Assembly (NCBI GenBank): GCA_905234695.1
Contig: CAJOHZ010000002.1
Coordinates: 80,657 to 144,656, forward strand
Reading direction: 5' to 3'
DNA from: an uncultured Bacteroidales bacterium
GTDB taxonomy: Bacteria; Bacteroidota; Bacteroidia; Bacteroidales; P3
DNA: 64,000 nucleotides
The stretch's first letter is position 1, and each line of letters opens with the position of its first letter. The notes below the pieces were generated by a model. It was not told the DNA's origin. It worked only from the letters and a program-made list of their open reading frames with translations, and did no database searches. Made by a program: the position numbers and the translations under genes. Shown piece by piece: positions 17,086 to 25,703 of this stretch.

Positions 17086-17523
17086 TTATTCTGTAGTGAT
17101 CGCTGCTTTCAACTCATCGCAGGAAATTAAAACCTCATATTCCTCGCCTGTCTCGTCCATCCAAACGTATTTGATGTCACCTTGGGCCTTGATGACGATA
17201 TCCAGGAATTTCTTCTGGTCTTCGTCCGCATATCCGGCAGACATCCCACTCAACACCTCTTCGTGCATTACAGACTCTTCGGTCATCTTGAATCCTTCCA
17301 TCAATTCGGATGTCACGGTGAAGTAATATATCACAACGTTATCGACGCATTCCACCTTGTCAAGGGTGTAGCCCTCGTCAATCACCTCGGGGAGATCCTC
17401 GTTGGCCAATTCGACATATCCTTCCATCATTCCCTGATTCAGACCCTGGTTGACGCTATCGCATGCGTTGAAAGTGAAAAGCGCCATGCTGGCGACAAAA
17501 ACAGTGGCAAATAACTTTCTCAT
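17086..17523 (-). CDS. Putative lipoprotein
   Basis: This 145-residue protein starts with a lipoprotein-like signal (MRKLFATVFVASMALFTFNAC), the cysteine being a probable lipid anchor although the lipobox FNAC is not canonical. The acidic body (LANEDLPEVIDEGYTLDKVE, YYFTVTSELMEGF) resembles no family I know. The end, YVWMDETGEEYEVLISCDEL, recalls the PepSY-like pattern of the protein encoded at 15499. It follows the dihydroorotase gene by 11 nt on the same strand. Confidence 0.7.
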   Translation of the reverse strand: MRKLFATVFVASMALFTFNACDSVNQGLNQGMMEGYVELANEDLPEVIDEGYTLDKVECVDNVVIYYFTVTSELMEGFKMTEESVMHEEVLSGMSAGYADEDQKKFLDIVIKAQGDIKYVWMDETGEEYEVLISCDELKAAITTE

Positions 17524-17534
17524 GGTATAAATTG

Positions 17535-18875
17535 TTATTGGTTAAACATTAATTTCTGTGCGGTGCTTTGGTTGGCGGGCATGCCGTTGAGGAACACCTG
17601 ACGGATGCGGGTGTGCAGCGTCTGCCCCTCCAAGGGACTCCAGCCACATTTGTAGAGCAGCCCTTCGCGGGTAACGACGGTCTCGCCGGGGGCCACGACC
17701 ACGAGGTCAGCGAAATAGCCTGGGCGGATGAATCCGCGTCCCTGGATGCCGAACAGCACCGCAGGGTTGTGGCACATCTTCTCCACCACGAGGGGGAACC
17801 ACTCCTGCAGGAGGCCTGCCGCATCGTCACGGCCGCTGGCAGCGGGATTGAAGAAACCTTCGAGCATCATCTGCAGCGAGTGCTGGATGGAAGGGATGCC
17901 ACCCGGCGCATCGAAATAACGGCGCTGTTTGCTGGCGAGGGTGTGGGGAGCATGGTCTGTGGCCACTGTGTCGATGAGGCCATCGGCCAAAGCACTCCAC
18001 AACGCCATTCGGTCGTCGTTGCTCTTGATGGCGGGGTTGCACTTGATGAGATTGCCGAGGGCGGCATAGTCGCGGTCGTCAAACCAAAGATGGTTAGGTG
18101 TCACCTCGGCGGTGACGTGCTTCTCGGACAGGGACTGGTTGCTCAGCAGAGAAAGCTCGGTGGCCGTGCTGATATGGGCGATATGCAATCGGGTGCCGTA
18201 TTTGCGGGCACGCTCGATGGCTTTGTAAGTGCTCACGAAGCAGGCTTCTGTGGTGCGTATCTTGGGATGCAGCGCGGCGGTCTCTCCGTCGGTGCCGGCA
18301 TATTCAAGTTTGTAGTTGTGCTGGTTGGCTTGGATGATATGCTCGTCCTCGCAGTGGGCGACAATCAGCTTGCGGCTGTCGCGAAACAGGCGGTCCAGCA
18401 CTTCGGAGTTGTCCACCAGCATGTTGCCCGTGCTGCTTCCGAGGAAGAGCTTGATGGCGGCATACCGCTCGGGCGGGAGGGCGAGGAGGGCGTCTGTATT
18501 GTCGTTGGTAGCCCCAATCATGAAGCCGTAGTTGACCGCACTCTTGGCCTCCGCGATACATTCCTTGGCTTCCAAATCAGCCAAAGTGACGGTCTGCGGG
18601 TCGGTATTGGGCATATCGATCACCGAGGTGACACCTCCGGCGAGGGCGGCACGGCTCTCGGTGGCGAAGTCGGCCTTTTCGGGGAATCCGGGGTCGCGGA
18701 AGTGGACATGGGTGTCGATAACACCCGGCATGAGATAGCAGCCCTTGGCATCAAACCGCTGTGGACGGTGCAATTGGGCGGCACTCTCTACAAAGCGGCC
18801 GTCATGAATATACACATCCCCGAGGGCGATGGTGCCCTCGTTGACGATAGTTCCGTTCTGGATGATATAGTCCAC
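17535..18875 (-). CDS. pyrC: Dihydroorotase
   Basis: This 446-residue amidohydrolase cyclises carbamoyl-aspartate to dihydroorotate in pyrimidine synthesis. The zinc motif is DTHVHFRDPGFPEKADF (His56, His58), with further site residues in HCEDEH, in HIAHISTATE and in the closing ATDHAPHT. I chose GTG 18875, which gives the usual family start (VDYIIQNGTIVNEG) and falls just after the stop of the upstream WG gene; the longer in-frame reading overlaps that gene and looks unnatural. Sharing a transcript with an exported WG-repeat protein is odd and probably coincidental. Confidence 0.93.
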   Translation of the reverse strand: MDYIIQNGTIVNEGTIALGDVYIHDGRFVESAAQLHRPQRFDAKGCYLMPGVIDTHVHFRDPGFPEKADFATESRAALAGGVTSVIDMPNTDPQTVTLADLEAKECIAEAKSAVNYGFMIGATNDNTDALLALPPERYAAIKLFLGSSTGNMLVDNSEVLDRLFRDSRKLIVAHCEDEHIIQANQHNYKLEYAGTDGETAALHPKIRTTEACFVSTYKAIERARKYGTRLHIAHISTATELSLLSNQSLSEKHVTAEVTPNHLWFDDRDYAALGNLIKCNPAIKSNDDRMALWSALADGLIDTVATDHAPHTLASKQRRYFDAPGGIPSIQHSLQMMLEGFFNPAASGRDDAAGLLQEWFPLVVEKMCHNPAVLFGIQGRGFIRPGYFADLVVVAPGETVVTREGLLYKCGWSPLEGQTLHTRIRQVFLNGMPANQSTAQKLMFNQ

Positions 18876-18894
18876 GGGAGGGTGGTCTGAATGG

Positions 18895-20274
18895 TCAGAA
18901 TTTACGTTTCGCCGACCAACTGCGGGCTGCCACATAGGCGTCGGCCGAGTTGTTGTATATCGGCTTGACCACAAACTGGCCGGTATGGTCTATACAGCCC
19001 CAGTGGCCTTCCATCTTGGCAGGAGCCACGCGGTTGTTCCATTTGGAGATAAAGGGTTTGGCATCCTCGAAACGGGGCTGGATAACCCAATTGCCTTTGT
19101 AGTCGACATAGCCCCAATGGCCTGTGCCAGCCTCCTGGATGGGGTGCAGCCAGTGGCCCAACTCAGCGTCCTCGATGCCTTTGGTATTGTCATCATCCCA
19201 CTCTTTGCCTGCACGGGCGGCTTCGCTGGAGAGGATGAATACCGGCTGCGAAAGCAGACGGCCTTCGTTGTCGATGCTGGCCCAAAGGCCATTCTCGCAT
19301 TTTGCGGTGGCGAAGAGGCCTGTATCGTTGGGGAAATTGGAGACTTCGAGATAAATTGGCTGGATGGCCCACGAGCCGTCGGCCCTCACCCACCCCCAGA
19401 GGTTGGTGTCGGTACGCACCTCGGGCAGCCGCCAATCGTCGCGCGGACGGCCATGCTCAATCTGCGTGAGGGCATAGACACAATCGGATTCTTTGGTGAA
19501 GATGAAGTCGCTTATCACGTTGCCGTTGCGGTCGATATTGCCCCAACGGTTGCGGCTCTTGGCCTGGGTGTAGATGTAGTTGTGCTCGCTGGCGAACTGA
19601 CGGATAAGCTGGTAGCGGGGCTGGATGACCCAACGGCCCAGGTAGTTCACCACGCCGTAGCGACGGGGGTTCTGGGGATTGGTGACCACCATGCGCCAGG
19701 TGTCGTAGTGACGACCCACAATCCATTGGCGACCCGCCTCACGGGCGTCCTCTTCGGAATGGAACACGTTGTTGATAATCAGGATGCCCTTGCCGTCGAT
19801 GCAGCCCCAGCGGCCATCCTGCTGGATGGGGGCGAAATTCATGGGTTCGACCCCTTCATACTTGCCGGCCCGTTCGTAAACTGGCTCAAACTTCCACTGG
19901 CCATAGTAGTTGACAAAGCCCCAGCGGCCGTCGGCGTTGTTCTGTGCCGGATAGACCCACTTGCCGGGTTCGTCGGCACCATACCACTGTTCGCCGGCCT
20001 CCTGAGCCTCTTCCTGTGTTGGGAAGATATTGCGGACAACCATGTTGCCGGCCTCGTCGATACAGCCCCAACGGCCGTCGTATTTCACCACGGCGAATTT
20101 GCGGTCCTGTTTTTGGAATGCGAAGGCAATCTGATACTGCGGAGCAATCTGCCAGATGCCGTTTGAATTCTTATAGCCATATTTCATGCTGATGTCGTCG
20201 AAGGCCAGGGTCTGAGCCAACACACTGCCTGTCAACACACAGAGCGAAGCAAAGAGGAAGAGTTGTTTTTTCAT
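18895..20274 (-). CDS. Exported WG-repeat protein
   Basis: This 459-residue protein has a signal peptide (MKKQLFLFASLCVLTGSVLAQ) and about ten WG-type repeats, for example GFVNYYGQWKFEPVYE, GVVNYLGRWVIQPRYQ and GYVDYKGNWVIQPRFE. Each is a short beta-hairpin unit with a G-x-hydrophobic-D/N start and a P-x-Y/F end. WG repeats form solenoid or propeller-like folds and probably bind proteins or glycans; no catalytic domain is present. ATG 20274 begins the signal peptide. A -7 box TATCTTTGC lies 20 nt upstream, so this gene probably starts the transcript that continues into pyrC. Confidence 0.88.
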   Translation of the reverse strand: MKKQLFLFASLCVLTGSVLAQTLAFDDISMKYGYKNSNGIWQIAPQYQIAFAFQKQDRKFAVVKYDGRWGCIDEAGNMVVRNIFPTQEEAQEAGEQWYGADEPGKWVYPAQNNADGRWGFVNYYGQWKFEPVYERAGKYEGVEPMNFAPIQQDGRWGCIDGKGILIINNVFHSEEDAREAGRQWIVGRHYDTWRMVVTNPQNPRRYGVVNYLGRWVIQPRYQLIRQFASEHNYIYTQAKSRNRWGNIDRNGNVISDFIFTKESDCVYALTQIEHGRPRDDWRLPEVRTDTNLWGWVRADGSWAIQPIYLEVSNFPNDTGLFATAKCENGLWASIDNEGRLLSQPVFILSSEAARAGKEWDDDNTKGIEDAELGHWLHPIQEAGTGHWGYVDYKGNWVIQPRFEDAKPFISKWNNRVAPAKMEGHWGCIDHTGQFVVKPIYNNSADAYVAARSWSAKRKF

Positions 20275-20294
20275 AGACGTACTTATTCCAAAAT

Positions 20295-20303
20295 GCAAAG
20301 ATA
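20295..20303 (-). promoter_or_regulatory. -7 promoter box of the WG-repeat gene
   Basis: On the minus strand this reads TATCTTTGC preceded by AAAGTTG, identical to the promoter core at 21591 and matching the Bacteroidota consensus. It is 20 nt before the ATG. Confidence 0.75.
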
Positions 20304-20376
20304 CAACTTTTTTTTTGATTATGAGAAAAAAAGTGCGAGGGGTGCCGTGGGGGCGGGTTCGCGGAAGTGGTTGCGG

Positions 20377-21447
20377 TTACTTTTTGGGGCGGATGACGTC
20401 GGTGGTGCCTTGGGAGTTCTGGAGGGTGACGGTGGCGGAATGTGTGGTGCCGTTGCGGTAGTAGGTGACGTCGACAAGGTCGCCGGGGCTGAAGCGGCCA
20501 AGTTCCTCCATCATTTCGGCAAAGGAGTTGACCTCGACGCCTGCGATGCTGAGGAGTAGGTCGCCTTGGTGGAGGCCGCCGCGTGCCGCGGCACCGTCGG
20601 GGACGAGGCGTGCGAGGAGGATGCCGCGGACTTCGCTGAGGCCCATCTGCTGAGCGGTCTGCGAGGTCATCTCGACCACGTTGACACCGAGGTAGGCGCG
20701 CTGGACGTAGCCGTAACGTTGGAGGTCGCCGGCAACTTTGCGGGCAAGGTTGGAGGGAATGGCGAAGGAGTAGCCGGTGTAGTAGCCGTCACCCGAGGCG
20801 ATGGCGGTGACGATGCCGATGAGCCGACCCGATCCGTCGACCAGGGCGCCGCCCGAGTTGCCAGGGTTGACGGCGGCATCGGTCTGGATGAAGGCTTCGA
20901 TGGGGCTTTCCGCGCCACGGGCGTTATCGATGATGCCCATGTTGCGAGCCTTGGCACTGATGATGCCTGCCGTGACGGTGGAGGTGAGGTTGAAAGGGTT
21001 GCCGATGGCGAGGACGGGCTGCCCCACCCTGGCACTGTCGGAGTTGCCATAAGGGATGGGCTTGAGGCCGGTAGCGTCGACTTTGATGAGTGCGAGGTCG
21101 GTGGCGGGGTCGTTGCCGACGAGGCGGGCGGAGAGTACTCGCTTGTCGTTGAGGGTCACGCTGATGCGCTCGGCATCCTGGACCACGTGGTTGTTGGTGA
21201 CGATGTAACCATCGGTGGAGACGATAACACCGGAGCCATAGGCGCTGTATACTTTGCGCTGCATGCCTTGGTTGATGATGAATCCAAAGAAGGACTGGTA
21301 GAGGGGTGTGAGGCGGGTCTGCTCGGTGCGGATATGGACCACGCCGTCGATGGTGGAGGCCGCAACGCCGCTGAAGTCGGTGTAGCGCTGGGCCTGAGTG
21401 GCTGCCGCGAGAGGTAGCATGAGGGCAATCAGAAGTATCTTTTTCAT
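20377..21447 (-). CDS. HtrA/DegP-type periplasmic serine protease
   Basis: This 356-residue trypsin-like protease has a signal peptide (MKKILLIALMLPLAAATQAQ), so it acts in the periplasm. The catalytic triad is visible: His87 (TNNHVV), Asp117 (ATDLAL) and Ser198 (GNSGGAL). One C-terminal PDZ domain spans about residues 250-345 (YLGVNVVEM ... LLSIAGVEVNSFAEMMEEL). Most DegP proteins have two PDZ domains and a longer Q-rich linker, so this is a DegS-like single-PDZ form, but without a membrane anchor. It likely degrades or refolds damaged envelope proteins. Confidence 0.93.
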   Translation of the reverse strand: MKKILLIALMLPLAAATQAQRYTDFSGVAASTIDGVVHIRTEQTRLTPLYQSFFGFIINQGMQRKVYSAYGSGVIVSTDGYIVTNNHVVQDAERISVTLNDKRVLSARLVGNDPATDLALIKVDATGLKPIPYGNSDSARVGQPVLAIGNPFNLTSTVTAGIISAKARNMGIIDNARGAESPIEAFIQTDAAVNPGNSGGALVDGSGRLIGIVTAIASGDGYYTGYSFAIPSNLARKVAGDLQRYGYVQRAYLGVNVVEMTSQTAQQMGLSEVRGILLARLVPDGAAARGGLHQGDLLLSIAGVEVNSFAEMMEELGRFSPGDLVDVTYYRNGTTHSATVTLQNSQGTTDVIRPKK

Positions 21448-21590
21448 AACAAGACTTGGATATTGGTTTTGCTATAGAAACAAAAAAGCGGAGAGTTTAT
21501 TGTCGCATTCACAATTTTTCACAATGCGAGGCCGCGGGCCCACTTGGATGGCTATGGAGGTGAAAAATCTGTATAATCGAAAAAAAGTTG

Positions 21591-21599
21591 TATCTTTGC
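21591..21599 (+). promoter_or_regulatory. -7 promoter box of the heptose operon
   Basis: TATCTTTGC preceded by AAAAAAGTTG, a good match to the Bacteroidota -7 element. It is 42 nt upstream of the first gene (ATG 21642), giving a leader of roughly 35 nt. Confidence 0.8.
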
Positions 21600-21641
21600 A
21601 GTTCCAAACAACTACGGCTTTACGCACATCAACCTATCCCA

Positions 21642-22793
21642 ATGAAAATTATCATTCTCGGCACAGCATACCCTTACCGAGGGGGGCTCGCGGTATTCAA
21701 CGAGAGGCTTGCTCTCCAGTTCCAACAGGAAGGGCACGACGTAGAGATATGCACCTTCACTCTGCAATATCCAAAGATGCTCTTCCCGGGCAAAACGCAA
21801 TACACCAACGACCCCGCCCCCCAAGGACTCACTATCTACCGCCGCATCAACTCAGTGAACCCATTCAACTGGTTTCGAGTTGGACGCGAGATTCGCAAAA
21901 AGAACCCCGACTTGGTGATTTTCGCCTACTGGATGGCATTCATGGCTCCCGCCTTTGGCACCATCGCACGGCAAGTGTGCCGCGGACGCAACAACAAGAT
22001 TCGCTGTATCGGACTCATCCACAACATGATTCCCCACGAGCCCAACATCCTCGACAAAATTCTGCCTGGCTACTTCGTGCACGCCATGCACGGCTTCACA
22101 GCCCTCTCACAGTCGGTATTGACCGACATCTCCCACTTCGACCACAAAAACCGTCCAAAAAACTGGGCCCCACATCCTATCTACGACCACTACGGCGACC
22201 TCATCGACAAGATAGAAGCCCGCAGTCGCCTGGGATTACCAAAGGAAGGTCACTACGTGCTTTTCTTCGGTTTCATCCGCGGATACAAAGGGCTTGACTT
22301 GTTAATTGACGCCTTCGGCGACCCTCGGCTGCAGGACATGGGCGTAAAGTTGCTTGTGGCGGGAGAATTCTATGGCGACCCCAAACCCTATACCGACCGC
22401 ATACGGCAATTGGACATCAACGACATCGTGATACTGCATACCGATTACATACCCGACAGCAAGGTCAACCAATATTTCCGCGCCTGCGACATCGTGGCCC
22501 AGCCCTACAAAAGTGCCACGCAAAGCGGGGTGACACAAATCGCCTTCCATTTTGAGAAGCCAATGCTGGTCACCAATGTCGGTGGCCTAGCCGAGACGGT
22601 GCCCGACGGCAAGATCGGCTATGTCGTCCCTCCCGAGGCCCAAGCCATCGCCGACGCGCTGGTACGCTACTACAAAGAAGGGCACGAGGCAGAATTCACC
22701 ATTGGCGTGCGCGAAGAAAAAAAGAAATACGCCTGGTCGGTCATGACTGATACCCTGACAGACGTTGCCAACCAAATAAAACCGAAAGCCTGA
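21642..22793 (+). CDS. Glycosyltransferase, GT4-like
   Basis: This 383-residue GT-B glycosyltransferase starts MKIIILGTAYPYRGGLA, and the C-terminal half has VLFFGFIRGYKGLDLLIDAF, ACDIVAQPYKSATQSGV and the donor-site-like segment MLVTNVGGLAETVPDGKIG. It is first in an operon that makes GDP-D-glycero-alpha-D-manno-heptose, so it may use that sugar nucleotide as donor; this is inference from context only. ATG 21642 follows the promoter and gives the canonical N-terminus. The kinase gene begins 3 nt after its stop. Confidence 0.88.
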   Translation: MKIIILGTAYPYRGGLAVFNERLALQFQQEGHDVEICTFTLQYPKMLFPGKTQYTNDPAPQGLTIYRRINSVNPFNWFRVGREIRKKNPDLVIFAYWMAFMAPAFGTIARQVCRGRNNKIRCIGLIHNMIPHEPNILDKILPGYFVHAMHGFTALSQSVLTDISHFDHKNRPKNWAPHPIYDHYGDLIDKIEARSRLGLPKEGHYVLFFGFIRGYKGLDLLIDAFGDPRLQDMGVKLLVAGEFYGDPKPYTDRIRQLDINDIVILHTDYIPDSKVNQYFRACDIVAQPYKSATQSGVTQIAFHFEKPMLVTNVGGLAETVPDGKIGYVVPPEAQAIADALVRYYKEGHEAEFTIGVREEKKKYAWSVMTDTLTDVANQIKPKA

Positions 22794-22796
22794 TTT

Positions 22797-23822
22797 ATGG
22801 TTATACGAAGCAAGACCCCCCTGCGACTGGGACTGGCCGGCGGCGGCACCGATGTGTCCCCCTACTCTGACATCTATGGCGGCGCCATCCTCAACGCAAC
22901 CATCAGCATGTATGCCTACACCACCATCATCCCCACCGACGACGGCAAGGTGGTGTTCGACACCCCCGACCACCTCCACTGCGAGACCTACGATAACGCC
23001 ATGGAGGTGGACACCGACGGATACTTTGTGTTGCACAAAGGAGTGTACAACCGCATTGTACGGCAGTTCACCCACAAGCCGCTGTCGGTGCGCATCTATT
23101 CTTTCGTGGACGCCCCTGCCGGCAGCGGACTCGGCACCTCCTCCACCCTGGTGGTTTCCATATTGGGCGCCTACGTAGAATGGCTACGGTTGCCCCTCGG
23201 CGAATACGACATCGCCCGGCTGGCCTATGAGATCGAGCGTGTGGACCTGGGCATGGCCGGCGGCAAGCAGGACCAATATGCTGCTACCTTCGGCGGATTC
23301 AACTTCATGGAGTTCCACGGCGAGAACGTCATCGTCAACCCCCTGCGGGTTCGCCAACGCAATATCGACGAGTTGGCCCACAACCTCGTCCTCTACTACA
23401 CCGACACCAGCCATGTGAGTGCCGACATCATCAAGGAGCAGCAACAGAATGTCAAAGCCCGCAACAACACGAGTATCGAGTCTATGCACAAACTGAAGGA
23501 ACAGGCTGTGCAGATGAAAGAGTCGCTGCTCAAGGGCGACATTGACGACATCGGCCGCATCCTCGACTTCGGATGGCAGCATAAAAAACACATGGCCAAG
23601 AGCATCACCAACCCCTACATTGACAACATCTATGACACCGCCATCCGTACCGGCGCCACCGGCGGGAAAATCAGCGGTGCCGGCGGCGGCGGATTCATGT
23701 TCTTTTACTGTCCCGGCATGACACGCTACCAGGTAACCAATGCCCTCAATCAACTAGGAGGCACCACGAAACGATACGAGTTCACTGCCGACGGATTGAA
23801 GACCTGGCGCATCAACGACTGA
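22797..23822 (+). CDS. hddA: D-glycero-alpha-D-manno-heptose-7-phosphate kinase
   Basis: This 341-residue GHMP-family kinase phosphorylates heptose 7-phosphate at C1 to the alpha-1,7-bisphosphate. Motif 1 is TPLRLGLAGGGTDV near residues 7-20, the ATP-binding glycine loop PAGSGLGTSST is at 107-117, and motif 3 is GATGGKISGAGGGGFM. The N-terminal GGGTDV is typical of HddA and its fucokinase-like relatives. It belongs with GmhA and a fused HddC-GmhB in one operon, a setting that favours the alpha (GDP) branch over the ADP-heptose branch. Confidence 0.92.
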   Translation: MVIRSKTPLRLGLAGGGTDVSPYSDIYGGAILNATISMYAYTTIIPTDDGKVVFDTPDHLHCETYDNAMEVDTDGYFVLHKGVYNRIVRQFTHKPLSVRIYSFVDAPAGSGLGTSSTLVVSILGAYVEWLRLPLGEYDIARLAYEIERVDLGMAGGKQDQYAATFGGFNFMEFHGENVIVNPLRVRQRNIDELAHNLVLYYTDTSHVSADIIKEQQQNVKARNNTSIESMHKLKEQAVQMKESLLKGDIDDIGRILDFGWQHKKHMAKSITNPYIDNIYDTAIRTGATGGKISGAGGGGFMFFYCPGMTRYQVTNALNQLGGTTKRYEFTADGLKTWRIND

Positions 23823-23855
23823 CAAACATCATTCACCCATAAACCACAGACCTTT

Positions 23856-24446
23856 ATGAACAGAATACAAGAAGCCATACGACAAAGCATCACCTCCAAG
23901 GAGGCTCTGCTGTCTGACAAGGCTTTCATTGCCCATATACAACAGGCCGCCGACATGATTATCGACAGCCTGCGGAACGGCGGCAAGATACATTTCTGCG
24001 GCAACGGCGGAAGCGCCGCCGATGCCCAGCACCTGGCCGCCGAACTCAGCGGCCGATTCTATTTCGACCGTCCCCCGCTCAACGCCGAGGCCCTGCACTG
24101 CAACACCTCGTACCTCACCGCTGTGGGCAACGACTACGGCTACGACCAAGTCTTCGCCCGCCTGCTGCGAGGCACTGGCCACAAAGGCGATGTGCTAGTA
24201 GGTATCTCCACCTCGGGCAACAGCAAGAACATCCTGCAGGCCTATGAGGTGTGCCGCGAGAAGGGCATCATGATTATCTCCCTCACAGGAAGCACCGGCG
24301 GCAAGATGAAAGACATGAGCGACCTGCTACTGAACGTACCCTCCACCGACACTCCCCGCATACAGGAATGCCACATCATGATAGGCCACATCATCTGTGA
24401 GTTGGTTGAGACGGCCCTGTTCGGGGAATACAAGCCCAGGGCCTGA
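23856..24446 (+). CDS. gmhA: Sedoheptulose-7-phosphate isomerase
   Basis: This 196-residue SIS-domain enzyme converts sedoheptulose 7-phosphate to D-glycero-D-manno-heptose 7-phosphate, the first committed step. The signature FCGNGGSAADAQHLAAE lies near residues 48-63, and LVGISTSGNSKNILQA is the second SIS phosphate-binding loop; the tail QECHIMIGHIICELVE matches GmhA. Length is normal. It lies 33 nt after hddA and 2 nt before the fused gene. Confidence 0.95.
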   Translation: MNRIQEAIRQSITSKEALLSDKAFIAHIQQAADMIIDSLRNGGKIHFCGNGGSAADAQHLAAELSGRFYFDRPPLNAEALHCNTSYLTAVGNDYGYDQVFARLLRGTGHKGDVLVGISTSGNSKNILQAYEVCREKGIMIISLTGSTGGKMKDMSDLLLNVPSTDTPRIQECHIMIGHIICELVETALFGEYKPRA

Positions 24447-24448
24447 CC

Positions 24449-25693
24449 ATGAGAGAAGCAATCATCCTGGCCGGCGGATTCGGCACACGGCTGCGGGAAG
24501 TGGTGAGCGACGTGCCCAAACCGATGGCCCCTATCGGCCACCGTCCGTTCCTCGCCATCCTGTTGGACTACCTGAAAGGAAGCGGATTTGACCATGTGGT
24601 GCTGGCGACAGGCTACATGCATGAGGTTGTCGCCAACCATTTCGGCGACAACTACGAAGGGCTGGCCCTCTCTTATGCCCGCGAAACCACCCCGCTGGGC
24701 ACCGGCGGTGCCATTGTGAACGCCATGCAGCACTGCACCGAAGAGAATGTCACGGTGCTGAACGGCGATACCTTGTTCGAGATTGACTACCGCAAGCTGG
24801 AGGCCTTCCACGCCAGTCACGGCGGACCGCTGTCCGTGGTGCTGCGCGAAGTGGAGGATACCGCCCGCTACGGCTCCGTCGCCACCGGCGTCGGAGGCCG
24901 CATCATCGGCTTCGCCGAGAAAGATGCCGCCCACGGGGCCGGCACCATCAACGGAGGCATCTACCGCCTCCAACGCACACTTCTGGCCGACCGCAAGGTG
25001 GGGGAAGCGTTCTCGTTCGAGAAAGAGATTCTGCAAGGGCGCTACCGCGAGGAGGCCTTCTACGCCTACCCCTCGGCGGCATACTTTATTGACATCGGGG
25101 TGCCCGACGACTATTACCGGCTAGTGAAACGCATGGAAGAGCGGTGGGCACTGTTCCTGGACCGCGATGGTGTGCTGAACGTGCGCATCGACGGCGACTA
25201 CGTGCGGCGTCCCGAGCAGTTCGAACTTCTTCCCGGAGTGCCGGAAGCCCTCGCACTCCTTGTGCGATACTTCTACCCTATCATCATCGTCACCAACCAA
25301 CAAGGCATCGACAAGGGCCTGATGACCGAGCAGGACTTGGCCGATGTCCACGCCAAACTGCTCAACGAGGTGGAACGGAAAGGCGGCCGCATCGACCGCA
25401 TCTACTTCTGTCCTGAACTGGCTTCCTCCAACAGCCAATTCCGCAAGCCCAATATCGGGATGGCGCTGAAAGCCCGCAAGGATTTCCCCGACATAAGACT
25501 GAAACACAGCATTATGGTGGGCGACAGCATGACCGACCTCTTGTTTGGACGACGGGCTGGAATGCAGACAGTGCTGGTCGGCGACCGCCCGGAGATAGCG
25601 AAAGAGTACCCCCACCTTACCGACTACCGCTACGACTCATTGCTGGACTTCGCACTGGCGGTGGCAAACAAAGAGGTGGTTTCCAACGGGTGA
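24449..25693 (+). CDS. Fused heptose-1-phosphate guanylyltransferase / heptose-1,7-bisphosphate phosphatase (HddC-GmhB)
   Basis: This 414-residue fusion has two domains. Residues 1-230 form a sugar nucleotidyltransferase (AIILAGGFGTRLREVVSDVP, NGDTLFEID). Residues 235-414 form an HAD phosphatase (LFLDRDGVLN at 236-244, IIIVTNQQGI, VGDSMTDLLFGRRAG). Together they would dephosphorylate the 1,7-bisphosphate and load heptose 1-phosphate with GTP, completing the GDP-heptose pathway. The HAD part keeps one cysteine (CPEL, 321), but the zinc-loop ligands of classical GmhB (further Cys and His) are replaced by a short SSNSQFRKPN loop. GDP rather than another nucleotide is inferred from the HddA partner. 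Confidence 0.9.
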   Translation: MREAIILAGGFGTRLREVVSDVPKPMAPIGHRPFLAILLDYLKGSGFDHVVLATGYMHEVVANHFGDNYEGLALSYARETTPLGTGGAIVNAMQHCTEENVTVLNGDTLFEIDYRKLEAFHASHGGPLSVVLREVEDTARYGSVATGVGGRIIGFAEKDAAHGAGTINGGIYRLQRTLLADRKVGEAFSFEKEILQGRYREEAFYAYPSAAYFIDIGVPDDYYRLVKRMEERWALFLDRDGVLNVRIDGDYVRRPEQFELLPGVPEALALLVRYFYPIIIVTNQQGIDKGLMTEQDLADVHAKLLNEVERKGGRIDRIYFCPELASSNSQFRKPNIGMALKARKDFPDIRLKHSIMVGDSMTDLLFGRRAGMQTVLVGDRPEIAKEYPHLTDYRYDSLLDFALAVANKEVVSNG

Positions 25694-25703
25694 TGAAAAA
25701 AAG

